This document shows, one piece after another, positions 1-8,248 of a DNA stretch of 53,645 nucleotides; position 1 is the stretch's first letter; each line of letters begins with the position of its first letter. This DNA comes from Desulfosporosinus sp. Lineage in GTDB: Bacteria; Bacillota; Desulfitobacteriia; Desulfitobacteriales; Desulfitobacteriaceae. A program made the position numbers and the translations under genes. The stretch lies in NCBI GenBank assembly GCA_031292055.1, contig JARLHV010000156.1, positions 1-53,645 of the forward strand. Direction: 5' to 3'. The notes beneath the pieces are model-generated. The model saw only the letters and a program-made list of their open reading frames with translations. It searched no databases and was not told the origin of the DNA.

Positions 1-354
1 CTCAAAGCTACAGGATTAAATCGGCCTTTTATCAGCTTTGGCGAATATCAATTGGTTACAAGCGATTTATATTTTAGAGCTAAAAATGTATTTTTTAAAT
101 CTGTGTTAATCTGTGTAATCTGTGGTTAAAATCAAGGCTTATTAATGTAGGTATGATTCCGCTGCAGAAACCCCTTGTTATGCTATTAATATCACGTTTT
201 ATTGTCATCCTGAGCGAAGCGAAGGATCTTAAAGCTCTAGATCCTTCGCTTCGCTCAGGATGACACAAAAATAATTGCAGTGACTTGATATTTCATAACG
301 TTTTTAGACTTGTCGAACAGCGGAATCAGGTATAATTTTTCACGGGAATCAAGG
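1..354 (+). mobile_element. Repeat element copy A (forward, left end outside window), interrupted by a MITE
   Basis: Partial copy of the dispersed element described under 35249-35599. It runs from an internal point to the right terminus (ending in ATCAAGG at 354) and carries the internal motif built on TGTGTAATCTGTGG. A separate 173-bp MITE (155-327) lies inside it, 21 bases from the intact right terminal sequence. It is in inverted orientation to copy B at 2769-3078, so the two copies bracket the cell-wall protein gene. This copy plus flank fills the whole 372-base gene-free start of the window. Confidence 0.8.
155..327. mobile_element. 173-bp MITE with perfect 10-bp terminal inverted repeats, copy 1
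   Basis: The ends are GATTCCGCTG and its exact complement CAGCGGAATC. The direct repeat AGGTAT flanks it (149-154 and 328-333). Removing the MITE and one AGGTAT restores the uninterrupted sequence seen in copy E near 50.31 kb. The centre (about 203-264) is a long near-perfect palindrome built on GTCATCCTGAGCG and its complement. There is no ORF, so it is non-autonomous. A near-identical copy lies at 11130-11303. Confidence 0.9.
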
Positions 355-372
355 TTATTTTTAAGTGTGCGT

Positions 373-2727
373 TTATTGCCCTTCTAGTATGTTGTTTAAC
401 TCATCTTCTATGCCCTGCGGGATTGCCGTATCATCTCCGCTAAGATAGGGTTGGGTTGCTGATTGCGCCAAATGGCTGGTGATGAGTTCTTTCAGTTCCG
501 GATAATCTGCTAAGGACGTCGTCGGGAGCAGGATCAGGGTCTGATTTTGGTGAGCGGCTAAGGCGGCTCCTGTCAGAGCATTGGGAAAGTCCTCCCCTGT
601 GGCGAAACTCATGCCCTTGATATCTCCTGCAAAGGCTTTTCCTACCGCCGCCATGGTTTCATAGCGGGAAGCTCCTGCTAAGCGAATAACGTTGGCTGAG
701 GACAAGTTTAAGCTTGACTTAATCTTCTGCGCAACTGTCGCTGAAATGACCCCTTCTCCACCAATGAGATAAACCTGAGCGGGTTTTATTAATTTCAGTT
801 CAGCCAAGGTTTCCTGTGGGACTTGGGTTTTGGAGATGAGTAACACGGGCATTTTCTGCTGACCAGCAAACGAGGCAATGCTGAGAGCGTCCGGAAAATT
901 ATCACCGGTAGCAAGGGCGATCGTTGGGTTCTGTGCTCCTGTGATCGCCTGGGCGATGTTGACCGCTGTCGCATAACGATTCACTCCGCTGAGCCGAATC
1001 TGTTTCCCGGAGTCCCACCCCAGCGCCTTTAAGTCCGTACTGACTTTAGCGCTTAAAGCTCCCTCTCCGCCTAATAGGTAGACCTTGCCAGGTTTAAGTG
1101 CCTTAAGTGCTGCTTGGACACGGCTATCCAACCCTTGGGGATTGGTTAAGAGTACTGGGGCATCCAGCTGAGCAGCCAAAGGGACCCCGGCCAGAGCATC
1201 TGGAAAATCGTCGGAACGAGCTAATACGACTGTGGAAGCTCCTTGTGGCCAACCGGTTAAGGCTTGCCGGATCGAAGTATCCACACTGTCTGTGCCTTCA
1301 ATTCGGACGAGCGCTGAAAACTTAGGTATCGTGGGAGTTGTCGGTGTCGTAGGTGTTGTTGGTGTTGTTGGTGTTGTTGACTGAGTCGTTTGTTGTAAAC
1401 CTATTTTAGCCCGTTCTGTCAAATCGGTATCCAGACTCAGTCCTTGCAGAACAGTCGAATAGTATTTAGCGGCAGTTGTGTTCGAGGAGGTTGTTCCTTC
1501 CAGGACCAATTTATCTGCTTCTGCTAAGAGTTTGTTATAGGCACTAAGGAGACCAGTTTTCGCTCGATCTGAGATGTCAGTATCCAGACTTGAGCCCTGC
1601 AGCACAATGCCATAGTCCTGAGCAGCACTCACGACAGAGGGATCTGTTCCATCACCAGCCAAAGTATCTGCCTCACCTATCAACTTGTCTAAGGCGCTGT
1701 GCAGACTAGTTTTAGCCCGTTCTGTAATTCCGGCATCCAGATTGGGCCCCTGCAGGACGGCCCAGTAGTATTTAGCGGCACTGGCATCCGCAGAGTCTGT
1801 CTGGTTAAGGATCAACGTATCTGCTGCATCCAAGAGTTGACCATAAGTGCTAATAATTTTCTGTGAGACGCTTGATTTATCCGTGAGTAAAGGGCTATCA
1901 TAGGCTGAATTGTAAAACCCTAGGGCCTGTAGGTAATAATCCCCTCTCGGTTTGGAATCGAGGTGGAAATTGTACCAATAATCACCATTGGCGGCATCCG
2001 TACCAGAGCCTCCGCCGCTCGAAATCAAAACTGTCGGATCACTCGCAAGATCTCCTTGATGCGTCGTAGTTGGTGTACTCCAGCGACTGGATAAACTAGG
2101 GGGATCCATCAGTGGTAAAAGGGATTCTGGGAAGATTGTAGCTCCGGGAGCAAACGTAATTGCACTATTGTATTTTTGTCCCATGAGGCTAAAGATTGAA
2201 TCTTGATAGGCTGATTTACCTGTCAGGTTATTGGGGTTATTTCTGGCACCCCAACAGTTATAACCCCACACTGCCAAATACCAGTTTTCTAAAACGTTGC
2301 GATCTCCATTTCCTATCTTGGGATAAGCTCGCCATTTCTGGTTAAGCATTTGGCAACCCATTTCAAGATTATAGTCAATATCGTTTTTCAATTTATTTAT
2401 GGTTACTTGATCAGTGGGGCTATAAGAGGAAATTTGCATAATTCCAATTCCTATCCCATCGCTCCCTATTAACGGTTGATCTGGTAAAGGTTGTCCTGAG
2501 GCATCTAATTGATCTTGTTTCCAACCACTCTCCATCCAGGCAATGGATTTCAGCAGTACCGGCGGAATGTTGTATTTATTGGCCATAACCTCTATTTTCT
2601 TGCCGATACTATCGTAGTAAGCAGTATGATCGACAGCCGCTGAAACTGGTTTGACCGGAATTAACTGCGTAAAAAAGAGCCCTGTGATTAATACTGCAAT
2701 TATTTTTTGCAGTTGGCGTGAACCCAT
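373..2727 (-). CDS. Secreted lytic transglycosylase-like protein with three CWB2 cell-wall-binding repeats
   Basis: The 784-aa product starts with a signal peptide (residues 1-30, ending PVSA-A). Residues about 35-165 form an SLT/lysozyme-like domain with the likely catalytic Glu66 in SIAWMESGW and the GIGIMQI motif near 92-98. Residues about 285-445 hold three degenerate helical repeats (AAKYY..VLQG..LD..I.ERAK). A (TTP)n linker at about 450-466, encoded by 9-bp tandem repeats, leads to three cell-wall-binding repeat 2 modules to the C-terminus. CWB2 modules are known to bind anionic wall polymer, so this is probably a surface-anchored peptidoglycan hydrolase, possibly attached to the polymer made by the neighbouring locus (inference). 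ATG start with AAGGATT upstream. The gene stands alone between two inverted repeat elements. The family call is strong; activity is inferred. Confidence 0.9.
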   Translation of the reverse strand: MGSRQLQKIIAVLITGLFFTQLIPVKPVSAAVDHTAYYDSIGKKIEVMANKYNIPPVLLKSIAWMESGWKQDQLDASGQPLPDQPLIGSDGIGIGIMQISSYSPTDQVTINKLKNDIDYNLEMGCQMLNQKWRAYPKIGNGDRNVLENWYLAVWGYNCWGARNNPNNLTGKSAYQDSIFSLMGQKYNSAITFAPGATIFPESLLPLMDPPSLSSRWSTPTTTHQGDLASDPTVLISSGGGSGTDAANGDYWYNFHLDSKPRGDYYLQALGFYNSAYDSPLLTDKSSVSQKIISTYGQLLDAADTLILNQTDSADASAAKYYWAVLQGPNLDAGITERAKTSLHSALDKLIGEADTLAGDGTDPSVVSAAQDYGIVLQGSSLDTDISDRAKTGLLSAYNKLLAEADKLVLEGTTSSNTTAAKYYSTVLQGLSLDTDLTERAKIGLQQTTQSTTPTTPTTPTTPTTPTIPKFSALVRIEGTDSVDTSIRQALTGWPQGASTVVLARSDDFPDALAGVPLAAQLDAPVLLTNPQGLDSRVQAALKALKPGKVYLLGGEGALSAKVSTDLKALGWDSGKQIRLSGVNRYATAVNIAQAITGAQNPTIALATGDNFPDALSIASFAGQQKMPVLLISKTQVPQETLAELKLIKPAQVYLIGGEGVISATVAQKIKSSLNLSSANVIRLAGASRYETMAAVGKAFAGDIKGMSFATGEDFPNALTGAALAAHQNQTLILLPTTSLADYPELKELITSHLAQSATQPYLSGDDTAIPQGIEDELNNILEGQ

Positions 2728-2768
2728 ACTTTCTAATCCTTCTTTCTTGTTTGCTAAGTCATAAACTA

Positions 2769-3078
2769 CCTTGATTCCCGTGAAAAATTATACCTACATT
2801 AATAAGCCCTGATTTCACTGGCATTTTGGTGGTTTTGTAGGTACTCAGTTAATCAACCACAGATTACACAGATTAACACAGATTTAAAAAATACATTTTG
2901 GCTCTAAACTACAAATCGCTTGTAACTCAATATCCCCTTTATCCTTTGTCTGTGTGTTTCTATACTAATCGTTCTTAATCTGTGTAATCTGTGTAATCTG
3001 TGGTTCCCCGTTCGGAATTCCCCAAGGCGTATTTACAGTGTTTCTCCTTGTAGGTATAAAAAAATGCGGGATTTTAGG
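2769..3078 (-). mobile_element. Repeat element copy B (reverse orientation) with 6-bp target duplication
   Basis: A complete copy. It begins CCTTGATTCCCG and ends CGGGATTTTAGG, which are imperfect inverted repeats. AAACTA is duplicated exactly on both sides (2763-2768 and 3079-3084). It carries an extra segment (about 2815-2855, TTTTGGTGG...CTCAGTTAATC) shared only with the copy near 11.05 kb. With the terminator at 3164 it explains the 500-base gap between the flanking genes. Confidence 0.85.
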
Positions 3079-3163
3079 AAACTACATTCCATCCCTATTC
3101 GACAAGAAAGAAGCCAGTTCCTCCTACAACTTTTTAAACATTCTCGAATTCTCGAATAAGCAA

Positions 3164-3205
3164 AATCCTCCCGCTGACAGGAACACACCTGTCAGCGGGA
3201 GGATT
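3164..3205 (-). terminator. Strong intrinsic terminator after the Uma2 gene
   Basis: An 18-bp perfect stem (3164-3181 with 3188-3205) has a 6-base loop and a T-rich tail on the minus strand. It lies 23 bases past the stop of the 3228-3803 gene. Confidence 0.85.
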
Positions 3206-3227
3206 CTTTAACTCCGAATTAGCTTAT

Positions 3228-3803
3228 TCACACACCAGCAAACACTGGTTTCAAATCCACTGTGAAATCCGTAAAAACAGATATTGGCACTTTATCTTCC
3301 TCAGTGTATGCTCCTGGTCGGCCGTAGCGATTGTTTTCTTGTAATGTAAATACGTATACATATTTGCCGTCTGGTTCTACAATCCAATATTCTTGAACGC
3401 CAGCTTTTTCATATTTATTGAACTTTACTACCCTATCCAATCTGGTCGTTGCTGGTGAAGAGATTTCGATGATTAGATTCGGCACTCCGAAATACCCGGT
3501 TTTCCTAAGTTTCGTTCCATCACATACTATGACAATATCCGGTTGCACAATATTTGAAATCTCACCGTCATCTTCATTCTGTTCTATCAGGCATAAGTCG
3601 AAGGGTGCTGCGAACACTCTGCAAGGCTTATCAACCAAGTAGTTTGATATTTGCCTATAAAGTTCCCCAGATATGCTTTGATGTTGCCATTTAGGGGCAG
3701 ATTGCCTATAGGATACTCCGTCAATTATTTCCCATCGTTCATTTTCCGGCCAGGTTAAGTAATCGGCGTAGGTATGTTTTTTGTTTTCTTCTGGTAAAGA
3801 CAT
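3228..3803 (-). CDS. Uma2-family putative endonuclease (DUF820)
   Basis: The 191-aa product has the usual length and order of the Uma2 family, a PD-(D/E)xK-fold group. An N-terminal YADYLTWPENERWEIIDG segment is followed by QPDIVIVCD, the NLIIEISSP strand with the likely acidic active-site residues, and KFNKYEKAGVQEYWIVEP near the C-terminus. The family is common in cyanobacteria and some Clostridia, often in many copies, and its biological role is not established. It is monocistronic, with its own terminator and a weak ribosome site (GGGTAGG). It lies just beyond the end of the polysaccharide operon but has no evident link to it. Confidence 0.85.
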   Translation of the reverse strand: MSLPEENKKHTYADYLTWPENERWEIIDGVSYRQSAPKWQHQSISGELYRQISNYLVDKPCRVFAAPFDLCLIEQNEDDGEISNIVQPDIVIVCDGTKLRKTGYFGVPNLIIEISSPATTRLDRVVKFNKYEKAGVQEYWIVEPDGKYVYVFTLQENNRYGRPGAYTEEDKVPISVFTDFTVDLKPVFAGV

Positions 3804-3870
3804 AACGAGCGCCTACCCTTCCCATTTTCCTATATATTACCATAACTATCCAGGAAAAGAAATATCTAAA

Positions 3871-3892
3871 AAGCAGCCCGTTAAGGCTGCTT
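3871..3892 (-). terminator. Terminator at the 3' end of the polysaccharide operon
   Basis: The stem AAGCAGCC/GGCTGCTT has a 6-base loop and is followed by TTTTTAG on the minus strand. It lies about 50 bases past the stop of the sugar transferase gene. Confidence 0.8.
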
Positions 3893-3943
3893 TCGTTCCG
3901 CGCAAGTCAAAACCAAATATTGAGAGGACTGTTTCTTGACGAA

Positions 3944-4600
3944 TCAGTACGCCCCTTTACCGGAGAAGACAACAGCAAACGTTTTCCAAAGAATTAACAG
4001 ATCCAAGCCCAGATTCCAGCGCCTAACGTACTCCACATCATAGGCCAGGGTTTCTCCCAAGCTCAGCTCACTCCGTCCGTTCACCTGGGCCAATCCAGTG
4101 ACCCCGGGCAAGACATTGAGACGCAGGCGTTGTTCTGGTGTGTAGTGTTTTGCGATATCCGGAACTTCAGGGCGGGGTCCGACCAGACTCATATTGCCAC
4201 GGAAAATATTAAGAAGCTGTGGCAATTCGTCCAAACTGGTTTTACGCAAGAACTTGCCACTGCGTGTTATCCGGGGATCATCTTGCGCTTGGAAAACAAA
4301 GTTTTCTATGTCCGTCACGTTTTCCAGCCTGGACTTAATTAAGTCATCCGCATTCGGAATCATCGTCCGGAACTTGTAAATAGTATAGGGCTTGCCCTGG
4401 AGTCCCACACGTGTTTGGGTAAAAATGGCCGCTCCTGAAGAATCTGCGCGAATCCAGAGCACAATCAAAAGCCAGAGCGGGGATATAATCACCAAGAGCA
4501 GCGCAGCAACTAAGAGGTCAAGTAGACGCTTCAGAACAAGTTGCCACTGAGAATAGTTGCGTTCTTTACTTAGCGAGGATTGCGCAGATCTCTGACTCAT
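3944..4600 (-). CDS. Undecaprenyl-phosphate sugar-1-phosphate transferase (WcaJ/EpsL type)
   Basis: This 218-aa monotopic phosphoglycosyl transferase (bacterial sugar transferase family) would start glycan assembly by moving a sugar-1-phosphate from a UDP-sugar to undecaprenyl phosphate on the cytoplasmic face. A membrane segment spans about 28-50, followed by KFRTM (76-80), the catalytic-type Asp-Glu pair in SLDELPQL (Asp124-Glu125), SLVGPRPE (138-145) and PGVTGLAQVNGR (165-176). It is the short form with only the catalytic domain. AAGGAG lies 8 bases before the ATG. It is the last gene of the leftward polysaccharide operon. The sugar donor cannot be read from sequence; the neighbouring dehydratase suggests a modified HexNAc. 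Confidence 0.92.
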   Translation of the reverse strand: MSQRSAQSSLSKERNYSQWQLVLKRLLDLLVAALLLVIISPLWLLIVLWIRADSSGAAIFTQTRVGLQGKPYTIYKFRTMIPNADDLIKSRLENVTDIENFVFQAQDDPRITRSGKFLRKTSLDELPQLLNIFRGNMSLVGPRPEVPDIAKHYTPEQRLRLNVLPGVTGLAQVNGRSELSLGETLAYDVEYVRRWNLGLDLLILWKTFAVVFSGKGAY

Positions 4601-4639
4601 TCGTTAATCTCCTTCCTTCACCAGGTGCTCTGCCTTCTA

Positions 4640-5851
4640 TTAAATCCCCAAGTCTTTGAGCCAACGCTGGATAATTTCTGACCAAGTGTAGTGTTCTTTG
4701 ACAAATTGTCGTCCTTGCTGACCCATGGCCGAGCGGTTAGGGTTATCCTTCAATTCGAGTATAGCTTGTGCTAAAGCTTGGCTGTTCTCTGGTTCAACGA
4801 CCACCCCGCCGCCTGAAGCCAGAACCAGTTCCGCGGCTTCTCCTTCTCCGGAATAAATTACTGGAACTGCTGAACCGAGCGCGGGGAACATTTTCGAGGG
4901 CCGGGCTCCCTCGAAGAGCTTATTTTTCTTTAAAGGAACAATACTGGCGGAGGATAAGGAGAAATATCTCGGCATTTCCTGAACCGGTTGAAAGTCGACA
5001 AAACTTACCTTGGCTAAACCTTTTTCCTTGACGAGCGCTTCGAGCATTGGCTTCTCTGTGCCATCGCCCACAAATAAGAAGCGTATATCTGTCTTAGCTT
5101 TGAGTAATTCCGCCGCGCGCAGGACGGATTCAAGGCCCTGGGCATAACCCATGGTTCCGGCGTAAATCAAAACGAAGTCCTCGCTTTTGATACCCAGCTG
5201 CGTGGCCATCGCCACATCCCGCTCGCGCGGGGCAAAAAGGTCGAGGTTCACCCCGTTTGGTAAAAAGGTTACTTTACCCTTGGGCACGCCCCGCTGCACC
5301 AACGATGTCTGAATCCCTTCCGTTTGACAAGATATCTTCCAGGCTTTGCGGTAGAGTAGTTTTTCCAGTCTCTCTGCCGCTTTAATCATCCATTGGCTGT
5401 TGACGAGTCCCAGCGCAACCGCTGATTCCGGCCAGAGATCCGAGATGTTCATAATAATGCGGGTACGGGTCAGCCCGCCATAAATCAAGGCTGTGATGCC
5501 AAGAAAGAGCGGTGGGGATTCAAAAAACAGGAGATCTTGTTTACCTGCTTTACTTAAACCCCAGCAGGAGGAAAAGACAAAGGAAAAATAATTAAGTAAG
5601 CGCTTCCAAAACCGTCCCCGCTGCACCGGATAAATCCAGGTTCGCCAAACTGGTATCCCATCGACCTCATCCTTCATCCGCCAATGGCCGCGATATTCCG
5701 GGGGGATCACGCCACTGGGATGATTGGGAAACGCAGTGACTACCGTAACCTGATGTCCGTTCCGCTGTAATCCTTTGGCAAGTTCCTTGAGGCGAACCTG
5801 TGCCGCCCCGGATTCTGGGGGGAAGTATTGTGTTAGCATTAAAATCCGCAC
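4640..5851 (-). CDS. Glycosyltransferase family 4 (WbuB-like)
   Basis: This 403-aa GT-B enzyme is predicted to add one sugar to the undecaprenyl-linked repeat unit in the cytoplasm. The N-terminal acceptor-side domain opens with MLTQYFPPESGAAQVRLKEL and contains TAFPNHPSG, typical of the WbuB subgroup. The C-terminal domain has the nucleotide-sugar loop (IYAGTMGYAQGLE, FVGDGTE) and EGARPSKMFPALGSAVPV, which stands where the GT4 E-x7-E motif lies. The start is GTG with AAAGGAG 11 bases upstream. It follows the FemAB-like gene by 28 bases and precedes the sugar transferase by 39 bases. Linkage and donor are unknown. Confidence 0.9.
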   Translation of the reverse strand: MRILMLTQYFPPESGAAQVRLKELAKGLQRNGHQVTVVTAFPNHPSGVIPPEYRGHWRMKDEVDGIPVWRTWIYPVQRGRFWKRLLNYFSFVFSSCWGLSKAGKQDLLFFESPPLFLGITALIYGGLTRTRIIMNISDLWPESAVALGLVNSQWMIKAAERLEKLLYRKAWKISCQTEGIQTSLVQRGVPKGKVTFLPNGVNLDLFAPRERDVAMATQLGIKSEDFVLIYAGTMGYAQGLESVLRAAELLKAKTDIRFLFVGDGTEKPMLEALVKEKGLAKVSFVDFQPVQEMPRYFSLSSASIVPLKKNKLFEGARPSKMFPALGSAVPVIYSGEGEAAELVLASGGGVVVEPENSQALAQAILELKDNPNRSAMGQQGRQFVKEHYTWSEIIQRWLKDLGI

Positions 5852-5879
5852 TTAGACCGCCGCTCCTTTAAACCCATAA

Positions 5880-6896
5880 TCATGAGCGTTTCAGAAATTT
5901 CTTAATCGTTTGGCTATGTTTGACATAAACTGTCCGGCCGACACGCGCCGCAAGGCTCCGGTTGCGGTATGCATAGAGATAACTGCGCTCCGTGCTGCCA
6001 AAACTCTTTTTAAATTTAGCAATACTGGGGATATTAGCCCCCACCATATCGTAGAGCTGAATGCCCAGCGTTTGGGCCCGTTTTAGGTACTCCCACTGCA
6101 AGATATTATTGGGAGCGACTTTATTGTACTCTCGATCGGAAACTCCGTCCAGATAATAACCAACCTCGCGATCCCGAGGGAAAATTTGGCCAGCAATAAT
6201 CTTGCCTTCATAACGAGCCAGCAAAACGAGCAAATCCCCGCTTGGATACAGGTTCTGCCAAAGTGCCCTGAAGTATGCTTTGCTAAAGGGAGGCTCCTTT
6301 TCCTGACGACGATAAACACCGCAGGAGAGTTCATAGTACGGATCCAACCATTCTTCAAGGGTCTGGGGTTCAACCACTTCTACCCCGGATTTTTCTGCTT
6401 TACGTACGGCAGTGCGGCAACGCACTTCAAGCCCGTTCCAGAGTGCTTCCACGTCCGCTGGGATGTGTAAATCCAAGGTGCTTAGTTCCTGAACGGTATA
6501 CCCATTTTGTGCGAGGACGTCTTTTTCCTGTACTTCCGGAAGCGAGAGTTCAAGATAATCCAGGTGTTTTTTGCTCGCATAGGCCTCGAGTGCCGCTAAA
6601 ACCTCAACCAAGCTAACCGAACCTAAGGGGCCGCTGTGAGGGGTAGCAACGCCGGATAGTGGGCTGCCCGCCAGCCTCAATAAGCTCATCTTCTTCTCCA
6701 CTAAAGGCAACAAACCCCTGAGAACCCCATTCTGATCAACGATACCCAAGCGGTTGACTCGTACCCCGAATCCCGCTTCGATGATATCTTGCCATTCCCA
6801 ACGATGAAAGAGCGACCCCTGACTCGTCCCGTTTAAAAATTCTTGCCATACTTGACGTTCAATGGCTTGTAATTTTAGACCCACGTCTGTTCTCAC
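5880..6896 (-). CDS. FemAB/GNAT-like aminoacyl- or acyltransferase of the polysaccharide locus
   Basis: The 338-aa product has the double-GNAT layout of the FemAB-related family: an N-terminal half with SLFHRWEWQDII and GLLPLV, and a C-terminal half with GKIIAGQIFPRDREVGYYLDG, the P-NNILQWEYLKRA helix and KFKKSFGS. Members that sit in exopolysaccharide clusters are thought to attach an acyl or aminoacyl group to a sugar or lipid-linked intermediate; the substrate here is unknown. The start is GTG at 6896, overlapping the upstream ligase gene by 38 bases; a second GTG four codons later is also possible. Tight packing supports co-transcription and coupled translation. Confidence 0.82.
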   Translation of the reverse strand: MRTDVGLKLQAIERQVWQEFLNGTSQGSLFHRWEWQDIIEAGFGVRVNRLGIVDQNGVLRGLLPLVEKKMSLLRLAGSPLSGVATPHSGPLGSVSLVEVLAALEAYASKKHLDYLELSLPEVQEKDVLAQNGYTVQELSTLDLHIPADVEALWNGLEVRCRTAVRKAEKSGVEVVEPQTLEEWLDPYYELSCGVYRRQEKEPPFSKAYFRALWQNLYPSGDLLVLLARYEGKIIAGQIFPRDREVGYYLDGVSDREYNKVAPNNILQWEYLKRAQTLGIQLYDMVGANIPSIAKFKKSFGSTERSYLYAYRNRSLAARVGRTVYVKHSQTIKKFLKRS

Positions 6897-8247
6897 TCCC
6901 TACCTTACCCAATAAACAAAGCAACATTCCCATGCTAATCCAGATAATAGGATCTTCAAAAAACCGTGCTTCAGCTTGTGAACTGATGAAAACCGCAACA
7001 ATCCATACAAAGTAACCCACCCCGGAAATATACCGTTCGAGCCTATTTCTGTCAAGACCCTCCTGACCTGTGGCGGCACAATCTGACCTGCCTTCACGGC
7101 GTAAACCTTGCAATACCCGCACTAAAGCCCACCAAACCCACGCCAGGGCAGCCAGTCCCATTAGGCCAAGTTCCGCTGCAATGGTTAAGATGGTCGTATG
7201 TGAAAGTGTGACCCCTTCAACATACGGAATCACGGTCTTATAGCTGCTATAATGGCTTAAGAACATCTTCTGAAATCCGCCTAAGCCAACCCCAAAAAGC
7301 GGATGGTCAACAAACATCGCCCCAGCGACTTTCCATAAATAGGCTCTCTGAGCATCCAACGCACCAAACCCTTCCCGGAAAGTAGACAGCCGCTGCCAGA
7401 CGGCCGGCTGCAGAGCCGCGATGGCAACCCCGATCAACCCCATAAATCCAATCGGTTGCACCATGCGTTGGCGTGGAATGAGAACGATCATGAGCACGAG
7501 GACAGCAACCAGGGTGACAACTCCACTGCGCGAGAGGGTTATGGCCAACGCCCCCAATAACCCTAAGAGTGTTCCAAAATACAGATTGCGTTTCCAGGGT
7601 ACGGTAGTTAGGTATTGAAGGATTAAATTCGCGACGATAGCCAACACAAGGTAGCGGGCAAAAATATTAGGATCCACAAAGGTCGCATTAACCCGAGCGA
7701 TCTCCCCCTCGGCCAAGTATCCCCGCCAGATAAAATGCTTGGTCATTCCTTCATAAAGAGTGAGTGGGACCAGTGCGACCCCGACCCAATGGACGACCTG
7801 AAAAGGGAGCAAGGCATGTTTCCGCTCTACAAGCAGGCAAATGCTTAGATAGAGCAGGAATAACGTCACTAAGCGCATGACTTCGACGATTGTTTGTCCT
7901 CGGCCAATAGAATATAGGAGGCTAAAAGCCCCGACTGCTATGTAAATCAGCAAGGCTCGGGATAAGTAATGATTAAGTATTGCTTTTAGTGCCTGGCGTC
8001 GCTCGGGTTCTAGCCACAGGCGCACCAGAGCCGCCCCGATGACCCCGATGGTGAAAAGACGAGCCAAACTGAGACTGCCCGGCTGGGTGCCGAGTGGCCC
8101 CAACGCAGGAAACCAAGTGATGGAAATGTCGAAAGCGACCGCCCCAGCCAGTAACGAGGGCAAAAACACTGGTTTTTTCCAACCAAAATAAATTACCGTG
8201 CCAACGCTAAGCAGAAAAAATACCCATTTTAAGAGCAGAAATCCCAT
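6859..8247 (-). CDS. O-antigen ligase/polymerase family membrane protein (first of two)
   Basis: The roughly 462-aa protein has about 10-12 hydrophobic segments and the large external loop of the O-antigen ligase/Wzy family, with RAYLWKVAGAMFVDHPLFGVGLGGFQ and a conserved His/Ser-rich stretch (EGVTLSHTTILTIAAELG). Such proteins polymerise repeat units or attach finished glycan to an acceptor outside the membrane. The ATG at 8247 is chosen because AGGGAGAGG precedes it; a longer reading from 8301 has no such site. The start lies two bases beyond the stop of the deacetylase-like gene, so the two are coupled. A second family member occurs at 15692-17026. Confidence 0.85.
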   Translation of the reverse strand: MGFLLLKWVFFLLSVGTVIYFGWKKPVFLPSLLAGAVAFDISITWFPALGPLGTQPGSLSLARLFTIGVIGAALVRLWLEPERRQALKAILNHYLSRALLIYIAVGAFSLLYSIGRGQTIVEVMRLVTLFLLYLSICLLVERKHALLPFQVVHWVGVALVPLTLYEGMTKHFIWRGYLAEGEIARVNATFVDPNIFARYLVLAIVANLILQYLTTVPWKRNLYFGTLLGLLGALAITLSRSGVVTLVAVLVLMIVLIPRQRMVQPIGFMGLIGVAIAALQPAVWQRLSTFREGFGALDAQRAYLWKVAGAMFVDHPLFGVGLGGFQKMFLSHYSSYKTVIPYVEGVTLSHTTILTIAAELGLMGLAALAWVWWALVRVLQGLRREGRSDCAATGQEGLDRNRLERYISGVGYFVWIVAVFISSQAEARFFEDPIIWISMGMLLCLLGKVGSENRRGSKITSH

Positions 8248-8248
8248 G

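Noticed and set aside
373..2727. Composite transposon formed by elements A and B
   Set aside because: The elements carry no transposase, A's outer end is outside the window, and each complete copy has its own target duplication, so independent insertions are simpler.
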